Of a stretch of 64,000 nucleotides of DNA, positions 42,285-53,982 are shown piece by piece. Location of the stretch: positions 5,740,785-5,804,784 of the forward strand of contig JAJQOW010000014.1 in the NCBI GenBank assembly GCA_037975125.1, written 5' to 3'. The notes under the pieces are model-generated. The model was not told the origin of the DNA and made no database searches. It saw only the letters and a list, made by a program, of their open reading frames with translations. A program made the translations under genes and the position numbers. This DNA is from Latrodectus hesperus. Lineage: Eukaryota > Arthropoda > Arachnida > Araneae > Theridiidae. Positions within the stretch are counted from its first letter, which is position 1; each line of letters begins with the position of its first letter.

Positions 42285-44238
42285 CTGGAAAAAAATATTT
42301 TTAAAAACTTTAACTTCATAAGAAATTCGTAACATGGAAACCATAAAATAATTACTTTTAATAACTAAGCTTCTGAATTATATTTGAACTATTTTAGAGC
42401 TAAGTTTATCAAAATAATGGAAACACCTGTGTGAATGCGCTGAATAAGCATTGAAATATGATAATAGATACCAGTCTTTTATGAATAGAAATATATATAT
42501 TCTGATAGTATATGGTATCTTTACTAAAAATCTGCAAGACTTAGATTTTTCAAAAACGTAAAATGTTGGACCTCTCAAATTTTCAAAGAAGCCAAATTGT
42601 GGGAGACCATTTAGCTGGAGCTAATGTGACCGAAATAATTCAACTTTTAAGAATTTTCAGACATACGGTGCTTAAAGTCAAGATAACGCATACACAGAAA
42701 GACAAGGCAAGCTCGGCAAAACAAAATAGTTGACAGGCATTGAAACTCAGTGCAAGAGACCGACGTATATTGAAGCGGATTATAATCTCTAAAAAGCGAA
42801 CAACTGCGGAAAAAGTGACCGCAGAGCTAAGCCAGCATATGGATTCACCTATATCAATATTTACTGTTAGAAGGCATCTTCATAAATAGAACATTTATGA
42901 CAGAACATCAATTCCCAAGTCACTTGTCATAGATTTGAATTCTAATCATTGTCTCAGTGGTTTAATACTGGCAATACCTTGTCGATTGATAAGTGGAAGA
43001 AAGTAATAGGGTCTGAGACAAATAATCCTTCACACTTTTCCCGACAACAAGATTGGTGCACATTTGGAAGAAATTTGCACAAGCATATGATCGTGATTGT
43101 TTCCTTCCTACGGTCAAGCACAAAGATGGATCTGTCTTGACATGGGTAGCTATGTCGTTGTTTACTGCTAGATAAATTGTATATTTGAAAGAAAGGATCA
43201 TTGAGAAGTGTAGGAAAATGTTAATTGGCAATATCATCACATGATACAAATTTTTACAATAAAAGATAGAATTTTTTCTAAATGAAAACGCAACGGGCTT
43301 CATTTAGAAAACGGAATCGTTATGATCTATTTTACCGTGTTTAGTACATGGAAATGATATCCTCCATCAGCACCCCTTCCAAAACTTTCAAAATATCTGT
43401 AAGAGATATGGTACAATATTCCTCCAACACTATTCAGCATTTGTATTAATCAATTCTAAGCAAATATAAACTGTATTATATGCCAAAGGTTGTCCTACGC
43501 CATACTAATAAATGATTCTTTAGAAATCTAAGGTGTTTCTCTAGCATTTTGATAATTACTTGCACATGAATAAACATGCAATACCAATAAAGCCATTAAT
43601 TGAATTAGACTTAATTGATTTAATTTTAAAATTTTTAATATCATCATCAAAGTTTTTTTTTTACCTGGTTTTGGACATACGCATGCAGGACAAGGATTGG
43701 GATATATTTGCTTTGTGAAGCAGCCTGGACTACATTTTGGAGGTGAGCACAGAACATGAGGCGGGGGTGGATACTTATTTATTTCTAAAAATAATTAAAG
43801 AAACTAAAGATACAAAGTTATTCAATCTATTACTATCAGATCAATACGGTAAAAAATTGAAAAACTTATTTTAAATTCTAAAAAGGCATCCTGCCAATCA
43901 AATAATCCATTTGTACTTCCATAAGTGCTTGTGTTTGAGACCATTCACTCACAGGCACAATAACCCAATCTGTTTCTTTTATCTGTTATTCAAGGTTTAA
44001 GGATTTTATGTTATCATTTGGTGAATGTTTTATGATTTTAATAGTCTTCTTACTTTGGGGCAATAATTTCTAGGTATTTGTCAGAATGCTTAAAAGTACT
44101 CGAAAATGACGTGATGTAATAATGGCAGTTATGGAAATTATCATCCTGGAAATTAACTGAAGAAGTTTAATGTTGATAAATCTCCTTAAAAGAACCTATT
44201 TAGAACATAATAAACATTTCATTAATATATATATATAT

Positions 44239-44289
<51 letters not shown>

Positions 44290-46141
44290 AATCTTATAAA
44301 GTCTAATTACAAAAAAAGGAAAGTATTGATATGCCTTATGCAAAACTTCCATCTCTTGAATGGATTTTAGTTTATCGCATTTTAAGCGGTTTCTCTTGAG
44401 GAAAATCACAACTCATGTCACATAAGTAAACAGCTTAAATACAAGTCTTCAAGCATGCTTTAATTTTATAATTTATTTATCCACTTAAAGTTATCATTAT
44501 TTGATTAGTGTTCGAAATAAAAAATGTTCATTTAAACTTCTGTAAAAAAATTATAAAATCTAATTTTTGGAATTGATACTTCTCTTATGATATGAAGAGA
44601 ATATAATAGCAAAATTTAAGTTCAGGCATAAAATATAATTTTCCTACCACCAGTATTCTAATAGTAGCGATTGCTATTATATGTGGAAATACAAAATGAG
44701 TAGTATTTTTTTATTTATTATGGATAAATACTTCTTATACTTTAGTTATTGTTTGTCTGTAAAATGTTTACCATAAAAAATCTTTGAAATATTTTTTAAC
44801 ATAACTCTCCTTTTCAACAAACTATTTTTGTACGAAATATTTTATTCAGTAGCAACAATCTCGTATAATTTAGCACTTGCAAACGGTTTTTAAGTAATTT
44901 ATGGACAGGAAAAGCTAATAAAATTAAAATAAGGGAAGTTTTAAATATATACAATAGTTTTAAGAGTTTTAAGAGACAAAATGCTGACCAAAAGTTTCGA
45001 AAGTATTTTTCTATTTTGAGAAAAAATCATTAATCAAAAATATAAGACAATCACTTAAATTTTATTTGTTATTATGTTTGTAAGTAAAATTTGAGGGGAA
45101 ATTTTGATGAACTAAACACCAAATAACTTTAGTTGCTAATTAATAAAATTTCCTTTTCAAACGACTACAATATGAATTAAAAATACTTTGAAATTTTTAA
45201 GAATGAGAAAAAAGTGCTACTGTGTTGATGAGGATGCCCATCTCCAAGTATAGTGGAGCTATATCAAGTCCATGACATTGTTCAACCTAAAAAAAGTCCT
45301 AAACCAGCAATGGGTTATCGTAAAGATCCTGCCAGGATAAGTCCTGTTCATTTAAGACTTACAGTAGATCCCGTAATTCTTAAAACTCAAAGAAAAAGTT
45401 ATAGAACGAAGGTGCCCAATGAAAAAGTGAGTAATAACTTTCTGATCCATATGACAACAAGCAGGACTGCAAAAGCTTCCCTGCCGACAACGAAGATATA
45501 GTTCAATCGTTAACTTCATAAGTTGCTATACAATTTCTGTATAAATTATAAGTACTTCAATGAATGATCACTTGTATGAATTATCCTTTGTGCTAGTGGA
45601 ATAGTTATGTGTTCAACATTCTAAGAGAAAATATGTAAAATAGGATTAAATCACCACGTATAGTTTAAATGAAATTATAATTAGTTTGATGTAAATTAAG
45701 CAATATTTTGAAGAATTAAATCGAGTTAAATGAATTTTTATTATTTCAGAGTATAAATATCATTTTCTATTAGTGTGTTATGAAAAAAGTCGTAAGGAAA
45801 CATAAAACTAGAAAGAAATGAATAGAAATAAAAGCTTCAAAATAAGGTACTTTTACCTTTTATTGGACATTCACACCCTGGGCAAGGTCCTGAAAAAACT
45901 TGTTGAACTTGGCAGCCGGGTTCACATTTTGGGGGAGAACAATGTATGTAAGGATGATTTGCATCTAAAATAATCAAAATTATAGATAAACTACAAAACT
46001 TGATTTTCTGACATAGAAATATCTGAATATAGCTAAAAAAATAACGTAAATATTTATTTAAGAATTGGCAATCGAATTTTGTAACTTACGGCATTTTCCA
46101 AAGCCTGCTATTAAAGCTATTAAGATAAGATGCTGTTTCAT
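42100..46141 (-). CDS. secreted cysteine-rich protein with four antistasin-like modules, 4 exons
   Basis: The exons are 46141-46090, 45964-45857, 43784-43665 and 42284-42100. They join in phase to 465 nt, or 154 residues plus TAA. Residues 1-17 (MKQHLILIALIAGFGKC) form a signal peptide, so the product should be secreted. Four modules follow (about 26-50, 65-90, 95-120, 124-148), each with six cysteines spaced C-x(4-5)-C-x(3)-C-x(8-9)-C-x(2)-C-x-C. Pro, Gly and Lys are frequent between them. This spacing, including an N-G-C-x-x-C-x-C ending in module 3, resembles antistasin-type domains, which in other proteins inhibit serine proteases. All internal introns are phase 1, so modules 1 and 2 are single symmetrical exons and the last exon holds two modules. 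Inhibitor, matrix, silk-gland or venom-type roles are all possible; the function is not shown by the sequence. Confidence 0.88.
42403..43556 (+). mobile_element. degraded Tc1-like element in intron 3 of the cysteine-rich gene
   Basis: The ends are inverted: left AGTTTATCAAAATAATGG, right (reversed) AATTATCAAAATGCTAG, both followed by AAACACC. The plus strand reads SNFQRSQIVGDHLAGANVTE, KLSARDRRILKRII and SVLTWVAMS in changing frames, as in Tc1-type transposases. Many stops mark it as inactive. Confidence 0.75.
43665..43784 (-). CDS. cysteine-rich gene exon 3 (module 2)
   Basis: The acceptor is TTATTTTTAG and the donor is CCAG|GTAAAA. It reads VLCSPPKCSPGC to CPACVCPKP after a proline-rich linker. 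It is phase 1-1 with the same cysteine spacing as exon 2. Confidence 0.88.
44225..44286. repeat. (TA)n microsatellite
   Basis: A TA tract in intron 2 of the cysteine-rich gene, interrupted once near 44,240. Confidence 0.95.
45253..45501 (+). other. unassigned open frame antisense in intron 2 of the cysteine-rich gene
   Basis: This 82-codon frame is clearly less AT-rich than its surroundings. It contains PAMGYRKDPARISPVHLRLT and SYRTKVPNEKVSNNF. I do not recognise the family. A GTGAGT sits inside the frame at about 45,427, so it could be an exon of a plus-strand gene, a processed pseudogene or a decayed repeat. Confidence 0.25.
45857..45964 (-). CDS. cysteine-rich gene exon 2 (module 1)
   Basis: The acceptor is TTATTTTAG and the donor is AAAG|GTAAAA. 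It reads from HANHPYIHCSPPKCEPGC to CPGCECPIK. The exon is symmetrical, phase 1-1, and carries six cysteines. Confidence 0.88.
46090..46141 (-). CDS. cysteine-rich gene exon 1 (signal peptide)
   Basis: The ATG at 46,141 lies about 55 bp downstream of a TATA box. Seventeen codons with a hydrophobic core (LILIALIAG) follow, and the donor is C|GTAAGT in phase 1. Confidence 0.88.
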
Positions 46142-46195
46142 GCTCTTTTATTTCCCTGCGTTCTTTCCTTAGTGGTTTGAAGATTGAAATAAAAG

Positions 46196-46205
46196 CTTTT
46201 ATATA
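46196..46205 (-). promoter_or_regulatory. TATA box of the cysteine-rich gene
   Basis: TATATAAAAG on the minus strand lies about 55 bp upstream of the ATG. This leaves room for a transcription start near 46,165-46,175 and a short leader. Confidence 0.65.
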
Positions 46206-48943
46206 GCTGCTGGATTATACAATAGTTATAAAATAATAACAAGCAATACAGGTTATAAAATCGATGTTAGCTAACCGCCTTCATTGGTTTTTAGAACTAT
46301 TTGTAATCGGAAACAATTCTTTGAAACAATCATTACATTCAGTTGCAAAATGGCTTTCACCTTCAACGTTCAAATAGTTAAATATGCGATGAAGAAACTA
46401 GAATTTAAACATATTATGCTATAATTACATAAAAAGTATTGTCCTTGAGCACATATTTTTAAGATTTAAAATAGTTTTATTTATGTGGAATAATAAAGTT
46501 TAGTATGTATGATGTGATAAAATTAAAGAAAATTAATTCTTTATAATGAAAAAAGGAGATTCAATCTCTCTTTTTTACATTTCACTTGATATTATTTTTG
46601 ATAAAATACATATTAATATGACAGATACTTAAGTAAATTTCCTGTTCGATGTTATTAACTGTAGATTTAGATTAAATATAAGACATACTCTAAAATGTTG
46701 ATTATGAAAAATGAAACCCTGTAATTATTAAATGTCTAGTTTTTATATGTACTGTTGAGCATCAATACTTAGAAATTAAATTTTGTAAATTTTACGTTTT
46801 AGTGAGTTTATTTAAGTGCAAATAAGAATTTTTGTAAAGTATCCCATTTAACAAGTTTTCCTTTGATTTTCATATTTCTGAAATTATATTTCGAATTATG
46901 ATTTTATTTTCTCACTTTGGAAAAGGAAATCCAAAACATTTCTGTGTATAAAAATGAGTATAAAATAATTATTTTTTTGTAATATTATATATAGGTAATC
47001 TTATATATATAGGTAATAATATAATTAATCTTATATATAGGTATCTATCTTAAACGTTTTTACACCTCGTTTTAGAAAATGATGGAATGGAGAAAATTAT
47101 TTTTTGCTGTTATATTTATATTAATGAATTTGTGAAGATAAATAAGCGTCTTATATTGAGTAAAAAAATGGCGTGGGTCACAGACATTTTGCACCATATT
47201 TTTTAATCAGACTTTAATATATAGTATACGAAAATTTTGTGTTCCCACTTTTATAAACTTCCCTATAATAAAAAAATATTTACTTTGATGATTCCGAAAA
47301 ATTAAAATGATAGTAAAGGATATAATTAAATGTTAATCATATTTAACCAATTTATAGAATATCTTATTTGTTATAGTAATTTGTATATCAATATATGGTT
47401 ACACTATGCAAATGAATTTGCATAGTGTAACATAATGAATAATGAATGAATAACTTCATAATGAATGAAGTTATTCATTCATTATGTTAACTTGAATATT
47501 GGCTATAGTATATTGGAAGAAATGTATACTAAAATAACAGATTTTTGATCAAAATAAAACAAATTTTAGACAGTTAGCAAATAGCCCTAAAAATTTTTTA
47601 TTCAAGAAATAAAAGTAATCAAACCATTTTTTTATTTTTGAATACATTCTAAATAATTTGTGTTAATAGTTCCTTTTATCCATACCAAAACGAAATAATG
47701 AATGCAAAAGACTTTTTGGTGAAACAAAATACAAATTAATTATCTAATAAAATGCATTATATCAATAGTTTATAGTTCAGTTGTTGTATGTGCGATATTG
47801 GTGTAAGTACTCCAGGCAACTATCATCATGGTTTGTGTATCATAACTAAACCATCATTTTTCTTCTTTCTCGTTTGTTTAATACATGAAGTTTATCAATA
47901 AATCGCGTTGGTTTTGTTTCTGCACCATTAGTTGTCGGTTCTGCCATTTTTCTTAATTTATGGACATGTGTGCAATTAGGATGTGGCTAAAATTATTAAG
48001 GAATGAATTATGGGTGGAATTAATAAGGGTCAACAAGCCTCTTTTTCAATGATTATTTGTAAGGTTTGTTTTCAACTTTAGTAAATGCTCTTGACGTGTA
48101 ATTATTCTTATGTATCATAAAAATGTTTGAAATATATTTTATATGCTCTATATGAAAAAGAGTGTCTTCCGCGTTGATTCTATAAAAGAAATCGTCTTTG
48201 TAAAAAGAATGTCATAGTTGATTGGGCAAGTTATATTTCTTCACACTATTTTGACTGTAGATTAAAGTTATTTATAATTTACTAATTCCAATATCTGTTG
48301 AATTGAATTTATAACTGAACCTAATTTTTATGTGTGTAATACTAAGTAAAATTTTAATAGGAATAACCCGTTGCTTACAAACAATTTTCTTAGATATTAT
48401 TCGATAGTAAAATTAAAATGCTCAAATACTGAAAAACTATTTCATCAAAAATAATTGCATGTAGTATCCTGTCTTTGGATTAAGTAAATAAACATGCACC
48501 CAAAAAACGTAATCTCTCACTTATCTCACACTAAATCAAAATATCAACTATTTTTACTTTATTTATACATTGCAAAATTTAAAGAAAAAGATTTAATATC
48601 GTATTAGCCACACAAGAGAAACATTAATTTTTTTAAATTTAAATTCTGTCTCTATTTAATGTACAGTTGACTATTTATTTTTATCAACAAATTAAATGTG
48701 AGGGAATGAAAGAATTTCAATTTTATTTTTTACTCAGATTATTTCATTATTGTATGTGTGTGTGTGTGAAAAAGAGAGAGAACGAGAAAGAGAGAGACAG
48801 AAAAAAGAGAGAGTTATATTCTATATAACATGAACATTATGCATGTAGACTCCTTTTATAGAGTGAATGTAAATACATTCGTGTCTGTAATTACATTTTC
48901 AGTACCTCATTTGTAACTTCTTATAGAGTTGTTTTCTTTTTAT
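46206..48943. other. AT-rich intergenic DNA
   Basis: There is no gene. It contains (TATATAGGTA)-type repeats at 46,987-47,046, two perfect palindromes at 47,398-47,485 and a (GT)n(GA)n tract at 48,753-48,814. Confidence 0.55.
47398..47485. repeat. two adjacent perfect hairpins
   Basis: The first is GTTACACTATGCAAAT and its exact complement around GA (47,398-47,431; 16-bp arms). The second has 21-bp arms, ATAATGAATGAATAACTTCA plus T, around a 5-nt loop (47,439-47,485). Confidence 0.9.
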
Positions 48944-49225
48944 GTTGTTGTTGTCGCGGTTTGCCAGCTAGGCTGGCATTATGAGTGCACTGCTTCACTT
49001 TTCCAACTGAACCACATTTAGGTGTGGAGTCCGACTTCCTCAGTACACACATGCCGTAGGAACCCGTTTATAGGGTAGGCGACCATTCACAACACATTCA
49101 TACAAGGAAAGGACAAAGACAGGATAGTTAGAGTGGGCAAGTACATCCATGCCCGAACCGGGATTCGAACCCAGGACCTCCTTATCCGCAGTCAGGCACG
49201 CTGACCACTAGAGAAGTTGGGCGGC
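48944..49225 (-). mobile_element. tRNA-derived SINE, family B, copy 3
   Basis: The body matches copies 1 and 2. The tail ends GACAACAACAAC. The direct repeat TTTTCTTTTTAT flanks it at 48,932-48,943 and 49,227-49,238. Confidence 0.92.
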
Positions 49226-49299
49226 TTTTTCTTTTTATATGTACTTTTATTAATTGGTATGCCGTGTGTAAGAACTCATGTAAAATTATAGAACTATTA

Positions 49300-49495
49300 T
49301 ATGCTCTGCGGTACCGGACGTACCGAGCTGGAAACCGGATGATAAGCTATCTGGCCTTCAGTCCAACGTTTATTAGGTTCCATTCCTACCTCGGACGTGA
49401 ATGTTTGTAGTCAAGCCGAATTCACTTTAAACTGTAGGTCCTAGTCTAATTAGCTCTTATAGTCAAAAAATAACTCTAGAGTGACAAACTGTCCA
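49300..49495. repeat. interspersed repeat shared with 58,240-58,320
   Basis: TTTAAACTGTAGGTCCTAGT, CTAATTA and GTGACAAAC recur in the same order and orientation near 58,246-58,310. The family is not recognised. Confidence 0.5.
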
Positions 49496-50182
49496 ATCAA
49501 ACTAGCGATACAAGTCAAATTTAATGCAGCATTTCTAAGAAATTTGAAAAATTTCGAATCATTTTATTTTAAAAGCGTCGTTTGCGAGTACACAAAATTT
49601 TTTCCGGAAATAAAGGTTCATATTTATATTATATATCACTTTTTTAATACTTTTCACAAAAAATGCACCAATTTATTGTCAAGTATAAACTTTACTTGTT
49701 TTTACAATTAATACATTATTTTTAATACGTTTGAGTTGTACATATATATATTTAAAGTTATTAATATTCAATTCTCTTTTATTTTTATAATATCGCTTTG
49801 GATACAAATCATATTTTGAAAACGTAAAAAGGTAATAATATGAAAAATATATAGCGAAAGAAATTTTATAGAAGTAACTTAAAAATCTATATGGAAAAGA
49901 AATATATCATTCAAGGGTAATTACAAATAATTTGCGCAAAAAAGTGTGGATAAATCTATACCTAAATAAAGATATTATCCACAAATAATAGCATTATTAA
50001 CTTTCTAAGACTTTAAAAACTGTAAGATTAATTGTAAATTCTATTTTTATGAAAATGCACATTTCAGAAGTGATCTTATCTCTCATCGAAAAAAAAATGT
50101 ACAAATCACGATGGTCAACACTTTCTGCAACATATTTATCACAAAAATGAATATTTGATGAGAGATTTTAAAAATATATTTG

Positions 50183-50458
50183 TGTAACGCCCTCTGTCTG
50201 CAGCGTAACCCATGGCGTCGTCAACACAAGGAAGACCAGTCTCTCTCCAACAACCGGAGGAATGAGATATATATCCATGACTCTCTGTTTACCCTATTTC
50301 CTTCAACTTTAACTGTTTTATATGAAATTTTGTTGTATTTGTAGAATCTGTATCTGTGTTGTGCTCAAATTGTACCTCAAATTGTAATAAATTATTTTGA
50401 GCTATTTAAGGAACTCATTTCTTTGTTCCCATTAAACCAGCTACATGCACACGCTACA
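50183..50458 (+). repeat. 5' LTR
   Basis: It begins TGTAACGCCCTCTGTCTGCA and ends GCTACA. It shares with the 3' LTR CCTCTGTCTGCAGCG, CTCTCCAACAACCGGAGGAA and TTATTTTGAGCTATTTAAGG, the last with an AATAAA just before it. Confidence 0.92.
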
Positions 50459-51239
50459 AAAAAATCGCTGCCCAACGTGAGACCCGAGTTCGAGTTTCTT
50501 TTCGCTGTTAAAAATTCTACCCAGAATTAAATTCTGGTAGAATTGTTGGAGGGGAACTCAAAAATTTTACAGGTTACCTCCTGATGTGTTGTGTTTTATG
50601 GATTCATGAGAAATATAATCTCATCCGAGGTTGTTGTTCGAGTCTGAGTTCAGCGATCTGAGAATTCCAGATAAGTTTCTCTTATACTGTTAAATATTTC
50701 TAATACCTCCTAATTAATTTTGAAGAATTAAAATTAAGGAATGTTGATGTTTCAGCACTTATGAATATAAACCTGTATAGAAAGTTTCTTTATAAGTTGT
50801 GTTCCATAAAAGTGTTATTATTTTATGTTCTTGAATTTTGAACAGTATTATTACTTGCGAGTATAGTTATTTGTTTGATTTGGTAGATATGTTTCACATA
50901 TTATTAAATGAATAATATTTTGTATTAGAGTATTGAATTAAAAGAAAAATTTATTTTATTATTATATTTGAAGTATTATAGTATGTGTACGTGAATTAAT
51001 ATCTCTGTTACTTCTAAATATTTTATATTTCTTAAATATTATATTTCTTAATTCTGAATATTTGAAAACATGTTCTTTATAGTGAGTTAGTGTTTAATAT
51101 TGCGTATCTAACAGAATTTAATTGTCTGATGAGTGTGCATTTTTCATGCGATGATACTTTTGTTTTGATTTAAAACATGAAACAAGGCGCCGCAAACGAC
51201 CGTTGTTATTGCTTTCATATACGCCTCACTATCCAGCAT

Positions 51240-53690
51240 TTCAATATCTATGAATGCTCTAGGAGTTCAATTTTCAAAAGAAGAATATTACAATGGTACT
51301 TGCTGATGGAAAAGAAAGAAATGTCCCAGCTTTGACAACAGTCGTAAATCTTATTGTAGAAGGAAAGAAAGTTCGCATGAAATTTATTGCGTTACCAAAC
51401 GCTAAAGGTAACAGGACATTGCTTGGCACTGACTTTCTCCAGGCAGCTGGTATTGTGCTTAACATCCAGAATGGCACTTGGCATTTTAGTGAATATCCAC
51501 ACAGACATTACCCATTTTATCATGAACCATCCGAAACCGTAAGTACTGCAAAAGTAATAATGTCGCAGAAATTAACTTCTCCTGATATGTCTGCTGAAAT
51601 TTCAGAAACCTCTAATTCCGTGAAATTGAGGAATGATGAAGGAAAACACTTGACAAAAAAACAACGTCACAAATTAAATTCATTGCTGGAAGAATTTGAA
51701 AATAACTTCAAGCCAGGGGGAGAACCTACTCCTTTTATTGAACATAGAATCCAGACTGGAAATAGCCTACCTGTTGCTGAACCTCCATATAGAATGATAC
51801 CTGCCAATAAAGAGTTGTTGAAGAAAGAGCTAGATTCCTTACTAACAGAAGGAATAATTGAGGAATGTGAATCTCCTTATGCAAGCCCTGTGGTATTAGT
51901 GCCTAAACCGAACGGTACCATCAGATTGTGTGTTGATTACCGTAAGTTAAACTCAACGACTATTCCGGATAACTATCCACTACCTAGATTGGATGATTTA
52001 TTGACTGAAGCCAAGTCGACGAAATACATGTCTACAATAGACTTAAGATCTGGTTGTCATCAGGTCAAAGTTCATGAATCAGACCAAGAGAAGACTGCCT
52101 TCATCAGTCCGTTTGGAACTTTTAAATTTTTACGTATGCCTTTTGGGTTGCGCAACGCACCAGCAACTTTTCAACGTCTCATTGATAAATTTAGATCTGG
52201 TCTCAAAGATGTTTTTGCATTGTCATACCTTGACGATATCATTATCTCATCAGAAACTTTTGATGAACATTTATCAGATTTACGAAAAGTATTTGAAAGA
52301 CATTCTATATTTAAACTGAATGCTAACAGAAGCAACTGTCATTTTTCGTGTGACAGAGTGAAGTATTTAGGTCATTGGATAACTGAAATAGGTGTGGAAG
52401 TGGATTCTGACAAAGTATCTTCTATTCAAAAAATTCCAACACCAAAATGTGCCAAAGAAGTTCAGTCCTTTCTATAGTCGAAGTTCAGTCCTTGTTCCTG
52501 TTTTCGGAGATATGTTCCCCATTTTTCTGAAGATGCTAGACCCCTTAGTGACATGAACTAAAAAGAATAAATAATGGACATGGGGTGATACAGAACAGAA
52601 AGCCTTTGAAGAGTTAAAAAGACGGCTGATGTCACCACCTGTGTTATCTCAGCCAGAAGGATCTAAGCCATTCCTCATAAGAACTGATGCCAGCAATTAC
52701 GCTCTAGGAGCAGTCCTTATCCAAGGAGAAAGACCGGAAGATATGCCAGTCGATTGCTCAGTTCAGCAGAAAGAAATTATTCAACTACTGAAAGAGAAGC
52801 ACTAGCTGTGGTATGGGCTCTTGAAAAGTTCCGTGGCTATGTGGAAAATCAGGAAATTATTATTGCATCGGATTACCAACCATTGAAGTGGCTTATGAGT
52901 ATTAAATCACCATCCGGACGCTTAGCTCAATGGGCTCTTCAAATCCAGTCATATCATCCGAAAACTCTTTACACTCCAGGAAGATCTAATGTAATTGCAG
53001 ATCTATCTGTCCAGACCAGTTGATACAGTGGACAAATTTGTTTGTAACTTGAACACTATTTCCATAGATTTGCCATCCAAGAAATCTAAAGATATTCGCG
53101 AAGGAACAATTGAAGGATGAGGATGTAAGAAAGATCATAGACTGCTTTGAAAGTGGACGGAAAGATGTAAACTATGTAAATTGGACTAGTAGAGATTATC
53201 TGATGAATCAGGGAATACTGTATCGATATTCGCCTGAAACAGAGTCAGAAAAAGCACAGCTAGTTGTCCCTTGTCACGAGCGAGAACGTGTCTTACAGCA
53301 ATATCATGATTCTCCCACTGCAGGACATTGTGGAGCTGAGAATAGGTATCATAAAATTGCTTCTAGGTATTTCTTTCTGGCATGAGAAAGTTTATCTCCG
53401 AATACGTGAAAAATTGTGCTGAATGTAATCGGTACAAATCTAACAACCAGAAACCTGCTGGATTACTCAGAATGCCTATTTACTCACAAAGATTTGCAGA
53501 CCCTGCTGCCCCTGATCAAGTACTCGGTACTTATCATACCAGTATGTTGATGCCTTATCAACAATCATCTAGAGATAAAGGTCCTGCTTTCCTTTTGAAA
53601 AGTAGAGGAAGACCACGTCGACACCCTCAGCCGCTTCCTAATCTCAATCCTGTCTCCTTGCCGGGACGTCGGCGGAGCCAGAGGGGAGTC
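51240..53690 (+). pseudogene. gypsy Pol: protease end, RT, RNase H, integrase zinc finger
   Basis: A protease C-terminus (LADGKERN ... RTLLGTDFLQAAGI) and a complete-looking RT share one frame (51,293-52,477). RT motifs are VPKPNGTIRLCVDYRKLN, MPFGLRNAPATFQRL and the catalytic YLDD (LSYLDDIIIS). After a stop at 52,475, RNase H continues in other frames ([41 protein letters not shown]). The integrase H-H-C-C finger follows (CHERERVLQQYHDSPTAGHC ... CAEC). After KPAGLLRMPIYSQRFA (53,456-53,503) the sequence jumps to a C-terminal piece (DPAAPDQVLGTYHTSMLMPY), so the catalytic core of integrase is missing. A frameshift near 51,290 separates the upstream ALGVQFSKEEYYN block. Confidence 0.9.
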
Positions 53691-53982
53691 TGTAGCGCCC
53701 TCTGTCTGCAGCGCCACCCATGATGTTGTCAACGGGGAGGCCAGTCCCTCTCCAACAACCGGAGGAATGAGACATATGTCCATATGACTCTCATGTTTAC
53801 CCTATTTCCTTCAACTTTAAATGTTTAGAGAAAATTTTGTTTTATTTGTAGTATCTGTATCTGTGCGTATCTGTGTTGTGCTCAAATTGTACCTTAAATT
53901 GTAATAAATTATTTTGAGCTATTTAAGGAACTTATATATATATTCCTTTGTTCCTATTAAACCAGCTACATGCTACGCTACA
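53691..53982 (+). repeat. 3' LTR
   Basis: It begins TGTAGCGCCCTCTGTCTGCA and ends GCTACA. It aligns to the 5' LTR along its length with scattered substitutions and small indels, so the insertion is not recent. Confidence 0.92.

Larger units (their letters stand above)
50183..53982 (+). mobile_element. Ty3/gypsy LTR retrotransposon, internally deleted
   Basis: Two direct LTRs bound a shortened polyprotein. A candidate primer-binding region (CTGCCCAACGTGAGACC) follows the 5' LTR. A purine tract (CAGAGGGGAG) precedes the 3' LTR. No gag frame is left between 50,459 and about 51,250, and the integrase core is deleted. The flanking 5-mers (ATTTG and TTAGT) do not match, so no target duplication is visible. 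It lies between the cysteine-rich gene and the oxidase gene. Confidence 0.92.

Noticed and set aside
48753..48814. Regulatory element suggested by the (GT)n(GA)n tract
   Set aside because: It is an ordinary microsatellite with no nearby gene start.
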